Source: UBA8752 sp002336475
GTDB taxonomy: Bacteria; Bacteroidota; Bacteroidia; Flavobacteriales_D; Sanyastnellaceae
Direction: 5' to 3'
Length of the DNA: 64,000 bases
Assembly: GCA_943846755.1 (NCBI GenBank)
Contig: OX044365.1
Coordinates: forward strand, 2,728,001 to 2,792,000
Within the stretch, counting starts at the first letter, position 1, and the number at the start of each line of letters is the position of its first letter. The translations under genes were made by a program, and so were the position numbers. Below the pieces are notes generated by a model. The model did no database searches, was not told the DNA's origin, and was given only the letters and a program-made list of their open reading frames with translations. Positions 8,719 to 17,627 of the stretch are shown here, piece by piece.

Positions 8719-9919
8719 GCCCCGCGTACTCTGACAGGTACGCAAACGGGGCATTCAGCTCTCCTTTGAGGTTTGTTTCTGATGCCCGTTCTAAGATGCC
8801 TTGGGCGTCTCCTTCTGCGACAAGCGGGATGACCTGCTCGAGCAAAGTCGCGCCAAAGTCCGCGCTGGCATCGCGGGGCAGTTCGCACGGCAGGTTGTCC
8901 ACGGCCATGACGCCCACGCTTCCAGGAGTGCCAAACGCAACCCTGCTTTCACTGGTGGGGTCGTATCCGTACATGGGATCGGCAATCGTACTGGGCTCCA
9001 CAGTAGAAGCAACAGGTCCATCGATGTCGCAGCTGATGTCTGCCACCACAGAGATGCGCCAGTCCTCGTCCCTCAGGTCTTCCCGGGTGAAGAGAAAGGG
9101 AGATCCCTCAGCCCAAAAATGTCCGGCGATAAAGAGATCGGTAGACCTGGCAAAGGCCATAAAAGTGCTCTCGTAATCGAGGGGGTCGTCGCAAAACTCT
9201 TTGAAGTCGAACCCGCTGTCAGATTTACGCCGGTTATAATCTTGGAGGTCGAGGTGGGTAAATACGGGCTCTCCAAAATCTTCGCGGAGGTAATCGACCG
9301 GATGGACCTCCCGAATGCGCAAGGTTTCGAGGATTTCACGGGCTCCATTGCCTACGCGCCCCCGCCCTGTGAGTGCAATCTTGGTGTTCGGTGCCAACTT
9401 TACTTTGGACAGGTGCGACTCCATTTCCGCGCGGTCTTCGCAGTCGATGGCACGCGGAAGTGTGTATTTCCCGTGTTGTCCACCAAAAGTTCGGAAGGCA
9501 TTGTAGGTGCCCACCACCCCTGCGTAGCGGCCAAACCCAATGATGCGCTGTCCGTTCGGCCGCTTGAGCAATTCGTAGTCGATGAGCCGGATGCGTTTGT
9601 CCAAACAGGCGCGCAGCAACTTGGCGTTGTAGGGCTGAAGCTTGTAAGTGTGCGAGAAGAAGAAGTAGGTCTTGTCCTCGATGAGCTGGTCAATGGGAAC
9701 TTCCTTGACGCCAAAGAGCACGTCGCAATCGCTGAGGTCTTCGTTTAACTCGACCCCCGCGGCTGTGTACTCTTCGTCTGTGATCCTGCGAACGGGACTG
9801 GGTTGAACCACCAATTCTACATAGGGAAACCGCTCTAGCACTGCAGCGCAATGTTCCGGTGTCAGCGGCACGCGCTGATCGGGGGGCACCTTTCCTTCTC
9901 TGATGATTCCTATTCTCAT
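8705..9919 (-). CDS. Saccharopine dehydrogenase / AlaDH-PNT family oxidoreductase
   Basis: This 404-residue enzyme starts with MRIGIIREGKVPPDQRVPLT, the N-terminal motif of the alanine dehydrogenase/transhydrogenase superfamily that includes lysine-forming saccharopine dehydrogenase. Further family signs are FGRYAGVVGTYNAF, the nucleotide-binding segment KIALTGRGRVGNGAREIL and VVADISCDIDGPVAST. The start is the ATG giving this motif; upstream in-frame sequence adds a non-conserved leader. It is expected to be cytoplasmic and NAD(P)-dependent. Substrate is uncertain: saccharopine, or another amino acid in organisms lacking the aminoadipate pathway. It overlaps the TonB-like gene tail to tail. 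Confidence 0.75.
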   Translation of the reverse strand: MRIGIIREGKVPPDQRVPLTPEHCAAVLERFPYVELVVQPSPVRRITDEEYTAAGVELNEDLSDCDVLFGVKEVPIDQLIEDKTYFFFSHTYKLQPYNAKLLRACLDKRIRLIDYELLKRPNGQRIIGFGRYAGVVGTYNAFRTFGGQHGKYTLPRAIDCEDRAEMESHLSKVKLAPNTKIALTGRGRVGNGAREILETLRIREVHPVDYLREDFGEPVFTHLDLQDYNRRKSDSGFDFKEFCDDPLDYESTFMAFARSTDLFIAGHFWAEGSPFLFTREDLRDEDWRISVVADISCDIDGPVASTVEPSTIADPMYGYDPTSESRVAFGTPGSVGVMAVDNLPCELPRDASADFGATLLEQVIPLVAEGDAQGILERASETNLKGELNAPFAYLSEYAGLTGR

Positions 9920-10061
9920 GTCCGTTCTCTCAACGCTGAACAAATTAGAGTGGTTGCAAGCTTGGACCACAAGAAAAATCAGCGGTTTTTGTGGTTGTCA
10001 AGAATCGCGCTTGGGGAAAACTGCCGGGCATTGGAAGGCGCTGTTGCACCTTTGTGGCGTG

Positions 10062-11111
10062 ATGGGCAATCAAGGGTTCTGCGGTCTGTTGATTCTGGTG
10101 TTGTTGGCGCCGGGATGTAAGCGCTTTGAATCTGTGGTGGAGACGGGGTTGCACATCGAGCGGGTGGCCAAGCAATTGGAGCCATTGCCTGTGCCACCGG
10201 AATACGGTGAGGAGGCCAGTTGGTCGGCGCTGCCTTGGCGGGAGGATGCCGGCGATGAAATCCCAAAGGGGCGTGCGGTTTCAGCGGGGCCGGGAACGGC
10301 CGATGTGTTTTATCTGCACCCGACCATTTTCGAGGAGGGACCGGCATGGAATGCCCCCTTGGACAGCGTGGCCCTCAACGCCGCTGTCGACGCCTGGCCG
10401 GTGCGCCACCAAGCAGCGGTATTCAATGGTGCGGGCCGTGTTTTTGCGCCCCGATATCGGCAGGCCCACATCCGCGTTTTCAGCGTCAAAGACAGTTTGA
10501 GTCTGGCAGCATTGAAGCTCGCCTACAGTGACATCCGTACTTCCTTCCAACACTTCCTCGACCATTGGGATGAGGGACGTCCCTTGATCATTGCGGCCCA
10601 CAGTCAGGGCAGCTGGCATGCCCGGTGGCTGTTGCAGGAGTTTTTCGATGGCACGCCCCTGCAGGAACGGTTGGTCGCGGCGTACATCCCCGGCATGGAC
10701 ATCTATCCTTCAGACTTCAATCAGCTTCAGCCTTGTCAATCGGCTGTGGACCAGCAGTGCTATTGCACTTGGATGAGCTACGGCACAGGCTACGTGCCGC
10801 CGTGGTTGGGCTACAAAGAGGAGCCGCCCAGCGCGATTCACCCGGTCACCTGGACGACAACGATCGATGAGACCAATGAGCGCGACGACCACCTCGGCGC
10901 CGTGCGAGAGTCTTTCCGCAACAAGAACCCCGGCAGCATCACGGCTCGATTGCGTCCGGAGGGCGTGCTTTGGGTGGACCAACCCCACATGTTTTTGGTG
11001 GGGAAATGGCTGCACCGGGAAAACTGGCATGTGGGCGATTTCAACCTCTTTTGGGACAACATCCGCACCAATGTCCACACGCGGCTGAAGGCTGCAGATT
11101 CGAGACTCTGA
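10062..11111 (+). CDS. DUF3089 family lipoprotein (alpha/beta-hydrolase fold)
   Basis: The chosen ATG gives a lipoprotein signal (MGNQGFCGLLILVLLAPGCK), with the lipidated cysteine at residue 19. The body matches DUF3089: ADVFYLHPTIFEEGPAWNA, APRYRQAHIRVF, and a nucleophile-elbow-like AAHSQGSWHARWLLQEFF with Ser as likely nucleophile. The end (LWVDQPHMFLVGKWLHRENWH) is also family-typical. The fold implies an esterase-like hydrolase attached to a membrane; the substrate is unknown. Upstream in-frame codons would place the leader about 50 residues inside the protein, so they were rejected. It is divergent from the saccharopine dehydrogenase-like gene. Confidence 0.8.
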   Translation: MGNQGFCGLLILVLLAPGCKRFESVVETGLHIERVAKQLEPLPVPPEYGEEASWSALPWREDAGDEIPKGRAVSAGPGTADVFYLHPTIFEEGPAWNAPLDSVALNAAVDAWPVRHQAAVFNGAGRVFAPRYRQAHIRVFSVKDSLSLAALKLAYSDIRTSFQHFLDHWDEGRPLIIAAHSQGSWHARWLLQEFFDGTPLQERLVAAYIPGMDIYPSDFNQLQPCQSAVDQQCYCTWMSYGTGYVPPWLGYKEEPPSAIHPVTWTTTIDETNERDDHLGAVRESFRNKNPGSITARLRPEGVLWVDQPHMFLVGKWLHRENWHVGDFNLFWDNIRTNVHTRLKAADSRL

Positions 11112-11132
11112 TTTGGGTCGTATCTATGCAGT

Positions 11133-12428
11133 ATGCATCTCCAACGATATGATGCCCTTCTTGCAGGGGCTTTTTTTATGTGCTGTTTTTCGGTGGCCTC
11201 TGCGCAGGTGACCCTTCCCATTGACTTTGAGTCTGGAACGACAACAGCTGATTTCACTGACTTTGATGGCGGTTTCGCTGAAGTGGTGGCCAACCCCGCA
11301 CCCGATGCGGTCAATGGAAGCGCCACTGTGTGTCAGCTGGTCCGCAATGGCGGCTTGCCATGGGGTGGTTCGCTGCTCCAGATGGGCGAATACTTCGACT
11401 TCTCTGAAGCGACGAGCATCCGCATGAAGGTGTGGTCGCCCCGCCAAGGCGTTCGCATCAAGATGAAGTTGGAAGGTTATCTCAACACAGAAATTGACCA
11501 GTGGAACGTGACCCAAGGCGGCTGGGAGGTGATGACCTGGAATTTCGCCGGTCAGTACTCCATGACCTACGACAAGTTGGTCTTCATGTTTGACTTCGAA
11601 AACGTGGGAGATGGCTCGGACCAGTCCACGTTCTATTTCGATGACATCGAGCAGCTGGATGCCAGCGGGGGCTTGACCCAGCTTGACCTGCCTTGCACGT
11701 TTGAGGACGAGACCGTCGATCAGACGACCTACGATTTTTGGGGCAATGCTTCGCAAGTGGTGGAAGATCCCACCATGCCGGGCAACCATGTGGTGGAGGT
11801 GGTCAAGATGCCCGTCGCTGTGGGTTGGTCCGGCACCATGATCGGCACCATCGAGGGGTTTGCCAATCCGATTCCTTTCACGGAGGAAGAACAGACGATC
11901 AGCGTGCGTGTGTGGACCCCGGCTGCGGGAACCCCGATTCTGCTCAAAGCCGAGTTGGCTGGCGAAGGCATCTATTGTGAGACCATCCAATACACAAGTC
12001 AAGAAGGGTGGGAGACGCTGGAGTTCAACTTCGGCAATGAGTTGCCCGGCGGGCCAGAGCTCGAGGTCAACTATCCCTATGACCTGCTCGTGATCTTCTT
12101 TGGCTTCGGTGACGAGGGCGTCGAGGGCGGTACGACGTACTATTTCGACGATGTCTACTTCGGCGAGGCCCCTGTGGTCAACAGCGTGGAGGCACAGAAC
12201 GCATCCAACGTCACATTGTACCCCAACCCTGCAGGCCAGCACGAGGTGTTGCGCGTAGCGGGAGCGGATGCCGGTGCTCAAGCCACTGTGGTTGACGCGA
12301 TGGGCCGCCAAGTGTGGTCAGGCGTCTTGGCCCCCAATGGCAACCGCCTCGGCCTCCGCACAGGAAGCTACGTGGTGCGCATTCAAACCGCAGAGGGTGT
12401 GATTCGCCAACGCCTGTTGGTCCGATAA
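11133..12428 (+). CDS. Secreted two-domain beta-sandwich protein with T9SS type A sorting domain
   Basis: The 431-residue product has a signal peptide ending near ASAQ. It contains two similar beta-sandwich domains, each with a LDLPCTFED or LPIDFESG start and a FYFDDIEQL or YYFDDVYFG end, resembling carbohydrate-binding modules of the family 11/CBM-like type. The last 75 residues are a T9SS type A sorting domain: VTLYPNPAGQHEVL, VVDAMGRQVWSG and GSYVVRIQTAEGVIRQRLLVR. It should be exported to the surface or medium. No catalytic domain is visible, so a binding role is most likely. A strong terminator follows 30 bases after the stop. Confidence 0.82.
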   Translation: MHLQRYDALLAGAFFMCCFSVASAQVTLPIDFESGTTTADFTDFDGGFAEVVANPAPDAVNGSATVCQLVRNGGLPWGGSLLQMGEYFDFSEATSIRMKVWSPRQGVRIKMKLEGYLNTEIDQWNVTQGGWEVMTWNFAGQYSMTYDKLVFMFDFENVGDGSDQSTFYFDDIEQLDASGGLTQLDLPCTFEDETVDQTTYDFWGNASQVVEDPTMPGNHVVEVVKMPVAVGWSGTMIGTIEGFANPIPFTEEEQTISVRVWTPAAGTPILLKAELAGEGIYCETIQYTSQEGWETLEFNFGNELPGGPELEVNYPYDLLVIFFGFGDEGVEGGTTYYFDDVYFGEAPVVNSVEAQNASNVTLYPNPAGQHEVLRVAGADAGAQATVVDAMGRQVWSGVLAPNGNRLGLRTGSYVVRIQTAEGVIRQRLLVR

Positions 12429-12458
12429 TCACCGGCCCTTTCCTGCTGTATCTTCGTG

Positions 12459-12490
12459 AACCGCTTTGGCTTGGGCCAAGGCGGTTTGCG
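12459..12490 (+). terminator. Rho-independent terminator
   Basis: The inverted repeat AACCGCTTTGGC / GCCAAGGCGGTT (one mismatch or wobble pair) with a 4-base loop lies just after the T9SS gene and before ssrA. It probably separates the two transcripts. Confidence 0.65.
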
Positions 12491-12549
12491 CTTCTGCGTG
12501 TTTTGTTCTCTGACGTCTTGCCATTGAAGTGGAAATAGCAACAATAAAT

Positions 12550-12950
12550 GGGGCCGATTTTGGATTTGACAGCAAGTCTGAACGTCGCGGTCAGCATGCC
12601 GAGTGCGTAGGGTAGCTACTCGTTAATCAAGAAACCCAAGCCATAACTGGCAACACTTCCTACGCGCTCGCGGCCTAATCCTCTCGGAGGATTTGCCTAA
12701 TTCTAGCCACTAGGTGGCAGAACGAGCTGTCCCGTCTCGTCGTTCGGATCCTATCCGCGAGGCAATGGGGCATCAGGAGAATGGATCTAGCGAAAGGGGC
12801 GTCTTGACCCTGTAGCGAAATTTTACAAGGCTAAGTCAGAGATGGGCCGTCCACGGTCAGCCTCTGGTCGAAAATCAATCGTGGACTGAGCATGGAGAAC
12901 GCCGCAGGCGTTGCTTGTTTGGACCCGGGTTCGACTCCCGGCGGCTCCAC
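12550..12950 (+). ncRNA. ssrA: tmRNA
   Basis: Transfer-messenger RNA rescues stalled ribosomes. The 5' end GGGGCCGATTTTGGATTTGAC is the conserved tmRNA start, and its first seven bases pair with CGGCTCC at the 3' end to make the acceptor stem. The 3' end carries the T-arm GGGTTCGACTCCC. The tag reading frame lies at 12649-12678 and reads GNTSYALAA followed by TAA, the glycine-initiated Bacteroidetes form with the ALAA degradation signal. No complete CCA is encoded: the gene runs directly into the left end of array unit 1 (CTCCACTTTTT). The length of 401 bases is normal. It is the anchor for the tandem array that follows. Confidence 0.95.
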
Positions 12951-12951
12951 T
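12939..12951 (+). repeat. att core copy 1 (ssrA 3' end)
   Basis: CCGGCGGCTCCAC forms the last bases of ssrA. The same 13-mer, or a one-base variant, recurs at 18831, 25284 and 30862 and marks the unit borders. Confidence 0.85.
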
Positions 12952-12977
12952 TTTTCAGTGCGCAAGACGCAGGTTAG

Positions 12978-13269
12978 TGCCTCATCAGCTTTGACAGATG
13001 GAACAGCTCCACCCTGGTCACAGAGCTGACAGGTGATGGGGTCCTGGTGGCTCCCATTGGCATGGGCTATGCAAGCCAGTCTGCTCCGCTCCGAGAGCTT
13101 GAACGCTTCACCCTTGAGAAGAGCTGGCAACATCACGCTGGACAAAGCCAGGAGTCAGGACAAGATGGATGGGGTGATGTCACTGAATTGCGCGGTGGCT
13201 GAATGGATGACCAGGACAGCAGCAGATCCCAATGAGATTCCAGATGATTACCAAATCCGCACCCTATGA
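12978..13269 (+). pseudogene. Phage terminase large subunit, C-terminal relic (unit 1)
   Basis: Two frames together give a TerL C-terminus: FDRWNSSTLVTELTGDGV, APIGMGYASQSAPLRELERF, then after a frame change GNITLDKARSQDKMDGVMSL and AVAEW. This matches the HK97/P-type terminase nuclease-domain end (DRWN..., G.G..S.S.P...E.., GNI..DK..S..K.DG). About 20 residues between ERFTLEK and GNITLD are missing, and a stop codon precedes the relic at 12975. Only the last 90 residues survive, starting 40 bases after the att core. The same truncated relic opens units 2 and 3, so the truncation is older than the duplication. Confidence 0.7.
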
Positions 13270-13496
13270 GCCACAACCCAGATCACCCCACCATCCGATT
13301 GATGAGAAAGCTGAGCACCCGCCAGGGATTCATGGATGAGGTGTACACCAGGCTACCTGGAGAGAAGACAATGGTGGAGGCCTATTGGTCAGTGGAGTAT
13401 GATCACATGAGCTTCTTTGATCGGCCTAGATACAGCGGGCATGAAAGCTTCAAAACGGTTCTGAGTAAGGCGAGGAGGAAGAGGGTTAGTCCTTGA
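13266..13496 (+). CDS. Small phage-type protein, unknown function (unit 1)
   Basis: A 76-codon frame starts with an ATGA overlap on the terminase stop, a sign of translational coupling in the ancestral phage. The product (MSHNPDHPTIRLMRKLSTRQ ... FFDRPRYSGHESFKT) has no domain I recognise. It sits where small genes lie between terminase and portal in tailed phages. Its last 11 bases overlap the end of the reverse FISUMP cargo gene. Copies in units 2 and 3 are frameshifted by one base near the TMVEAYW position. Confidence 0.5.
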   Translation: MSHNPDHPTIRLMRKLSTRQGFMDEVYTRLPGEKTMVEAYWSVEYDHMSFFDRPRYSGHESFKTVLSKARRKRVSP

Positions 13497-15811
13497 GGCA
13501 GCGGACTGAGAAGCCGGCATCTCCACGCATCTCCATCGATACCAAGCGTGGATGCCACTTGAATTGAACTTCAAACTGCGATACCATGCGCCTACATTTG
13601 GTGTGGAACTCCAAATAGCCGAGCACTTACATTGAGGCCGAGTAGTCTCCGTTCTCACGGATCCATTGCCTGGCCTACATTGCAGGAATACACAGCATTG
13701 AATCCCGACTGCATGGAGCAGTCCCCATTCCATTCTAAGCAAGACTTCATTTTCAATCCCTGATGTACCTCTGCTCTCACCCCAATTCTCCAGTTCCCCG
13801 GGATCCAATCCAAGATCTAGTTCAAGCACGATCCATTCCTCATCGCTTGGAACATGCCAATCACTAGGACAAACACCTCTCGCGTCATCTTACCACGCAT
13901 ACAAGTGTACAAGTCGTCCTAGGCATTCGGGTGGGCATTCGGCAGCCGCATGAGCACCTCGCCGCATCTCCCTCAATGTTATCCCATATCGATGTCATTG
14001 ACGTCCAATGGTATTGCATCCCCATTCTGGTACTACTCCGCTCCTCAAGTTCTCCGCAAACCAACACTGCTCTCCAATCTGCACCGTGGCGTAATCGTAG
14101 CCGTGGTAACTGACGGGATCACCGCAGGTGAATTCGGCGGTTTCGGGCTCCTCCGTTGGAGCGCAATCTGTGCCAAAGCTTGAAAGCAGTTGCATGAGGT
14201 CGTTAACGCCGATGACACCGTCGCCGTCGAGGTCGTCTTGGCAGTTTTCGATTGGGAGGCAGAGGGATTCGAGTTCATCCCAGTACGTTCCGGGGCCGCA
14301 TGATGTGCCATTGGCTGATAGGTCGTTGCTTTCGGAACAATCCACTTCAATCGTAATGGTGTCTGTGAAAAGACAAAAGTCTCCTTGAACCATCTTAGCA
14401 GCGATGACACCTCCAGGATTGCTGTCTTTGTTGTTGCATGCACCATAAAATCCATCGGAGAAAAGCATGCTACCTGCCGCCCAATCGGGGTTTTCAGAAC
14501 ACTCTGTCGATGACCAATACCAGTTGAAGGGAAAGCGGATTATCCATGGAGTAATCTCCGAATCCGTGTCATGCAGCTGAGTCCGAATGGCATTCAACTC
14601 TTCAAAGCTGGGTAAGTACCAATTTTCACCATACTCACTGGCCACAGCAGCAGCAGAATTGTCATCTGAGCAGTTTTCAAGAATCAGTTGCGTATTCGTT
14701 AGACCATCTCCCATTCCTTGTCCTGTTGCGCCAGTGGATGTTCCGTAACATCCCCATTCCGATCCTGTGCCAATTTCTTCTGGGGATGCGATGTAAACGA
14801 TTTGGTTCAAAGAGTCAATGTCAAAGATGAGTCCTTCGTTCAATTCAGAACCTATTTCTGGAATGACTCCAATTACTCCTTGGATGCTGAATGTTCCTCC
14901 AGAACCAATTGGAATGCTCGAGTCGGAGGTCCCATTGTCCCACGTCCAATTTTGTAATGTTTCGGGAGCAGTTAGAACAAGTTCGCCTTCGGAAGAGATT
15001 TGAATCTGATTTTGTAAACTAAGCTCTAAAGTTGAGAGGCAGGATCCGTCGTCTTCGTTTGCCTCTGCGTCGAAGTTGCAGGCGGTGGGGTCGGTGCAGC
15101 CGGTACGGGGGTTCGCGTTGTAAAGAGCGAGGATTTCTTCTTCGGTGAGGGCGCGGTTCCAAAAACCGAAATCATCAAAGTCACCACGAAAAAAGATGGA
15201 CTCCAAAACTGCATGCCGACCAATATGGATCGGATTCGTTGGGGACAATGCTCCAAAGGGTTCTGCAGCGGCTGCCACAATTGCACCATTTAGGAAAATT
15301 AAGTTCTCTCCCTGTGAGGCATTCCTATTGATGACAACATGTGACCAAGCATTCGCTTCAACATTCCCGCCAACGACGAAATTAGTTGGTTCATTTCCTA
15401 TTCTCGTTTCAAAATTTAACACCCCATCTGTGATATGGATACTCCAGTCTCCTCCCGCTTGAGGAGCATTGTCATCCCGAGAAATCAACTCACTTCTTCC
15501 ATCGATTGACCAAGGCTGAATCCAAAATGAAAAAGTGAAATCCAATGCGGTTGTTTCTAATTCAGTTGGTAACTGCACCCAAGTTGCGAATTGGGGTTCA
15601 CCGCATGCAATAGCCATCGCACTGCCATTAAATCGATCATCAACGTAGCTAATACCGTATTCTTCACCGTGATACCCATTCCCACTCTCATCATTCGCAT
15701 TCCCATTGAAAGGATACCACGCCACCAACCCTCGGTCGGCACGTAATCAGGAACTTGGGCATGCGCAACGAGCGACATGGCCCCAAAAAGGAGGAGGAAC
15801 AAGCGATTCAT
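13486..15811 (-). pseudogene. LamG-DUF1566-FISUMP secreted protein, frameshifted (cargo of unit 1)
   Basis: The N-terminus (MNRLFLLLFGAMSLVAHAQ) is the same leader as the cargo of unit 3. After a frameshift near 15715 comes a LamG/concanavalin-like domain (VAWYPFNGNANDESGNGYHG to DDFGFWNRALTEEEILALYN), a GCTDPTACNFDAEANEDDGS repeat, a DUF1566-like domain (ENWYLPSFEELNAIR ... WYWSSTE), a dockerin-like DLDGDGVIGVNDLMQLLSSF and a FISUMP start (YDYATVQIGEQCWFAENLRS). A further shift near 14010 and probably more to 13490 break the FISUMP end, which still closes with GFSVRCLKD. A whole product would be about 770 residues. This is the only cargo with a DUF1566-like domain. Confidence 0.75.
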
Positions 15812-15903
15812 TTGGAAATGGATTGAGAATAAAAATAAGACCGATTCTTTTTGGTTGCCAGGGTTTACCAGGAACGGGATCCCCCCTGGGGATTTTCGCG
15901 GCC

Positions 15904-16098
15904 ATGAGTATCATCAGCCGGATTCTCGGCAACCCATCCAAAAAGACCAAGCAGGAGAGTGAACAGCGGGGGCAATTTGTGGCCCCTTCCACTTTCGCTG
16001 CTTTCCTGGGGCTGGGCACTATAATCGGGATGACAGTCTCAGCCCCAGGTTCCTGGGATCTTCCAGGGCAGCATATGAGAGACTGTATCCCCAGGTGA
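15904..16098 (+). CDS. Short portal-N-terminus-like ORF (unit 1)
   Basis: The 64-codon frame begins MSIISRILGNPSKKTKQES, resembling the opening of HK97-type portal proteins (M..LSR.FG.KK), and contains a hydrophobic stretch, TFAAFLGLGTIIGMTVS. It ends out of phase with an overlapping frame that reads YERLYPQVKDAILGG to EIVSA and stops within the ATGA that starts the nuclease gene. The same layout is kept in all three units. I regard it as a fused remnant of two structural genes or a frameshifted gene; expression is unproven. Confidence 0.4.
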   Translation: MSIISRILGNPSKKTKQESEQRGQFVAPSTFAAFLGLGTIIGMTVSAPGSWDLPGQHMRDCIPR

Positions 16099-16147
16099 AG
16101 GATGCGATCCTGGGAGGTGATGAGGTGATCCTGGAAATAGTCAGCGC

Positions 16148-16546
16148 ATGAGATCCAGGGGAAGACAGAAGGGAGGCAGCAGGCATGGACCTGAATCAGA
16201 GTACACGATCCAGAAGAGCATCTGTGAGCTGCTTGATCTGAAGGCTCCCTGGCTGTTGTACTGTGCATCAGCTGGAGGTGTCAGGACCAGCATTGCAGAA
16301 GCCAGGAGGATGAAGGCCACAGGCTACAAGAGGGGCTTTCCAGATCTGTTCTTCTATGAGCCCAGGGAAGGATTCATGGGGCTGGCCATTGAGCTGAAGA
16401 GACCCCAGGGATCAGCCACCAAGGATCAGAAGAAGTGGAAGCAGGACCTGGAAGCCAGGGGATACCAGGCAGTGATTGCCAAGGGCAGGGAAGCATGCCT
16501 GGAGATCATCCGGGAATACTTCAAAGAAGACAATCTGGATCTGTGA
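16148..16546 (+). CDS. VRR-NUC domain nuclease (unit 1, intact)
   Basis: The 132-residue product fits a stand-alone VRR-NUC (virus-type replication-repair nuclease) of the PD-(D/E)XK superfamily. Visible motifs: SEYTIQKSICELL near the start, GVRTSIAEARRMKATGYKRG, the catalytic FPDLFF (Asp) and LAIELKRPQG (Glu-x-Lys), then QKKWKQDLEARGYQAVIAKG. Phages use such enzymes on branched or damaged DNA. It starts at an ATGA overlap. Nearly all arginines are AGG or AGA. In units 2 and 3 an extra base near the LKAPWLL codons breaks the frame, so this is the only intact copy. Confidence 0.85.
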   Translation: MRSRGRQKGGSRHGPESEYTIQKSICELLDLKAPWLLYCASAGGVRTSIAEARRMKATGYKRGFPDLFFYEPREGFMGLAIELKRPQGSATKDQKKWKQDLEARGYQAVIAKGREACLEIIREYFKEDNLDL

Positions 16547-16571
16547 TTACATTGCAAGACAATCTTGAATC

Positions 16572-16998
16572 ATGAAAAAAAATTGTGCGCATTTTTCTGC
16601 TCGTGGCAGCTTTTGCTGCTGTGATCAGCTTCTTCAGTGATACTGATTCCAGCACCAGCACAAAATCAGCCGAACCAGCTGCAGCTCCATACAAATCACC
16701 ACCACCCACCAAGAGGCCGAATGTAGAATTCGCCTATGGTTTCAAGTTTGTCAAGCTCAGGGTGCACAGCTGCAAGCCATGCAGTGAATCACAGGCCAAC
16801 AGCGCTGCAAAACTCCTGGCAGAATCAGGCAAGGTGACTGCCCATGCCTTCTTTGATATGGATGATACAGCCTTCAAGGATTTTGAGGCTAAGATCAGCA
16901 GCGCTGGCAGCTTTGTCAATGCAGAGCAGATCATCAAAGCAGCCAATCCAAAACAATTCAGAAGGGTCATGGCCAATGGTGTCATGATGGAGAACTGA
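16572..16998 (+). pseudogene. Small exported CxxC protein, start frameshifted (unit 1)
   Basis: This is the unit 1 homologue of the intact gene at 23231. One extra A in the poly-A run after the ATG (eight instead of seven) shifts the frame; translation could still start at a GTG at 16585, shortening the leader to RIFLLVAAFAAVISFF. The rest is intact: a Pro/Lys linker, KLRVHSCKPCSESQANSA with a CxxC pair, and a conserved end, PKQFRRVMANG. It lacks the 18-base palindromic insertion of the unit 2 copy. The poly-A indel may be real or a base-calling error. Confidence 0.6.
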
Positions 16999-17066
16999 TC
17001 ACAGCACCTCACCATGCCGGATGCGCAGATGTGGACTTTACATCCTAGATGAATTTGTAAAGCCTA

Positions 17067-17111
17067 CTTGACCAAATCGGGATTGATGGTGTTGGGCTTC
17101 TGTCCTGCTGG
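17067..17111 (+). repeat. Cassette right-end repeat, copy 1
   Basis: A 45-base repeat (from CTTGACCAAATCGG to GGCTTCTGTCCTGCTGG) joins directly to GGCCACATGTAAAG. Related copies lie at 19304, 20286 and 44638. Confidence 0.7.
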
Positions 17112-17204
17112 GGCCACATGTAAAGTGGACTTGCGCGGACCAAAATTTTCTACCTTTGACACGCTAAACAAAAACACCTTTTGTATTAACTATATTTTCT
17201 TGAA

Positions 17205-17627
17205 ATGGATACCAATAATCTCAAATGGCATCAGAAGCCCGTAAGTGTAATTGCCCTGCTAATTCTTTGCTTTCCTGTAGGCCTTTACTTGATGTGGAAA
17301 AACAAGTTGTGGACTCCCACAACTCGGGGTGCTGTCACAATTGTTATTGCTGCGCTTGTGGTATTAAGTGGGGGTGGAGGTAGTGACTCTGACAAGTATA
17401 CAAGGTGGACTGATAAATTTGATAAAGCAAAAGCCACAAGTTGTAAGTGTGTGGAGAGAGCAAGAAAAATTAGAAACATGGAAAAGTCAGATAAGGAACA
17501 GAGAGAGTGTTTATATGAGTTTAGACTTTTTTACAACGAGTTTGAAGATGCCTCTGGCCTTTCGGACTCCTTGTTCGCTGAAATAGATAGTTATGTACAA
17601 CGTGAATTCAATACACCTTGTAAATAA
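17205..17627 (+). CDS. Small two-TM membrane protein, cassette cargo
   Basis: The 140-residue product has two N-terminal hydrophobic segments (VSVIALLILCFPVGLYLMW and AVTIVIAALVVLSGGGG) joined by a basic KNKLWTPTTRG loop, then a hydrophilic domain with CKCVERARKI and a C-terminal Cys. The first segment resembles the short FPVGLYLMWK membrane module found in many bacterial small proteins. Function unknown. It is AT-richer than the unit backbone and absent from the other units, in line with separate acquisition. It ends one base before the truncated metallophosphoesterase. Confidence 0.65.
   Translation: MDTNNLKWHQKPVSVIALLILCFPVGLYLMWKNKLWTPTTRGAVTIVIAALVVLSGGGGSDSDKYTRWTDKFDKAKATSCKCVERARKIRNMEKSDKEQRECLYEFRLFYNEFEDASGLSDSLFAEIDSYVQREFNTPCK

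Noticed and set aside
11124..12311. 395-codon minus-strand frame opposite the T9SS protein
   Set aside because: The plus-strand gene has leader, repeats and sorting domain; the antisense frame is His-rich with no domain.
12901..12950. A separate tRNA gene from the GGGTTCGACTCCC T-arm
   Set aside because: The T-arm and acceptor belong to the tRNA-like domain of tmRNA, whose 5' half lies at 12550.
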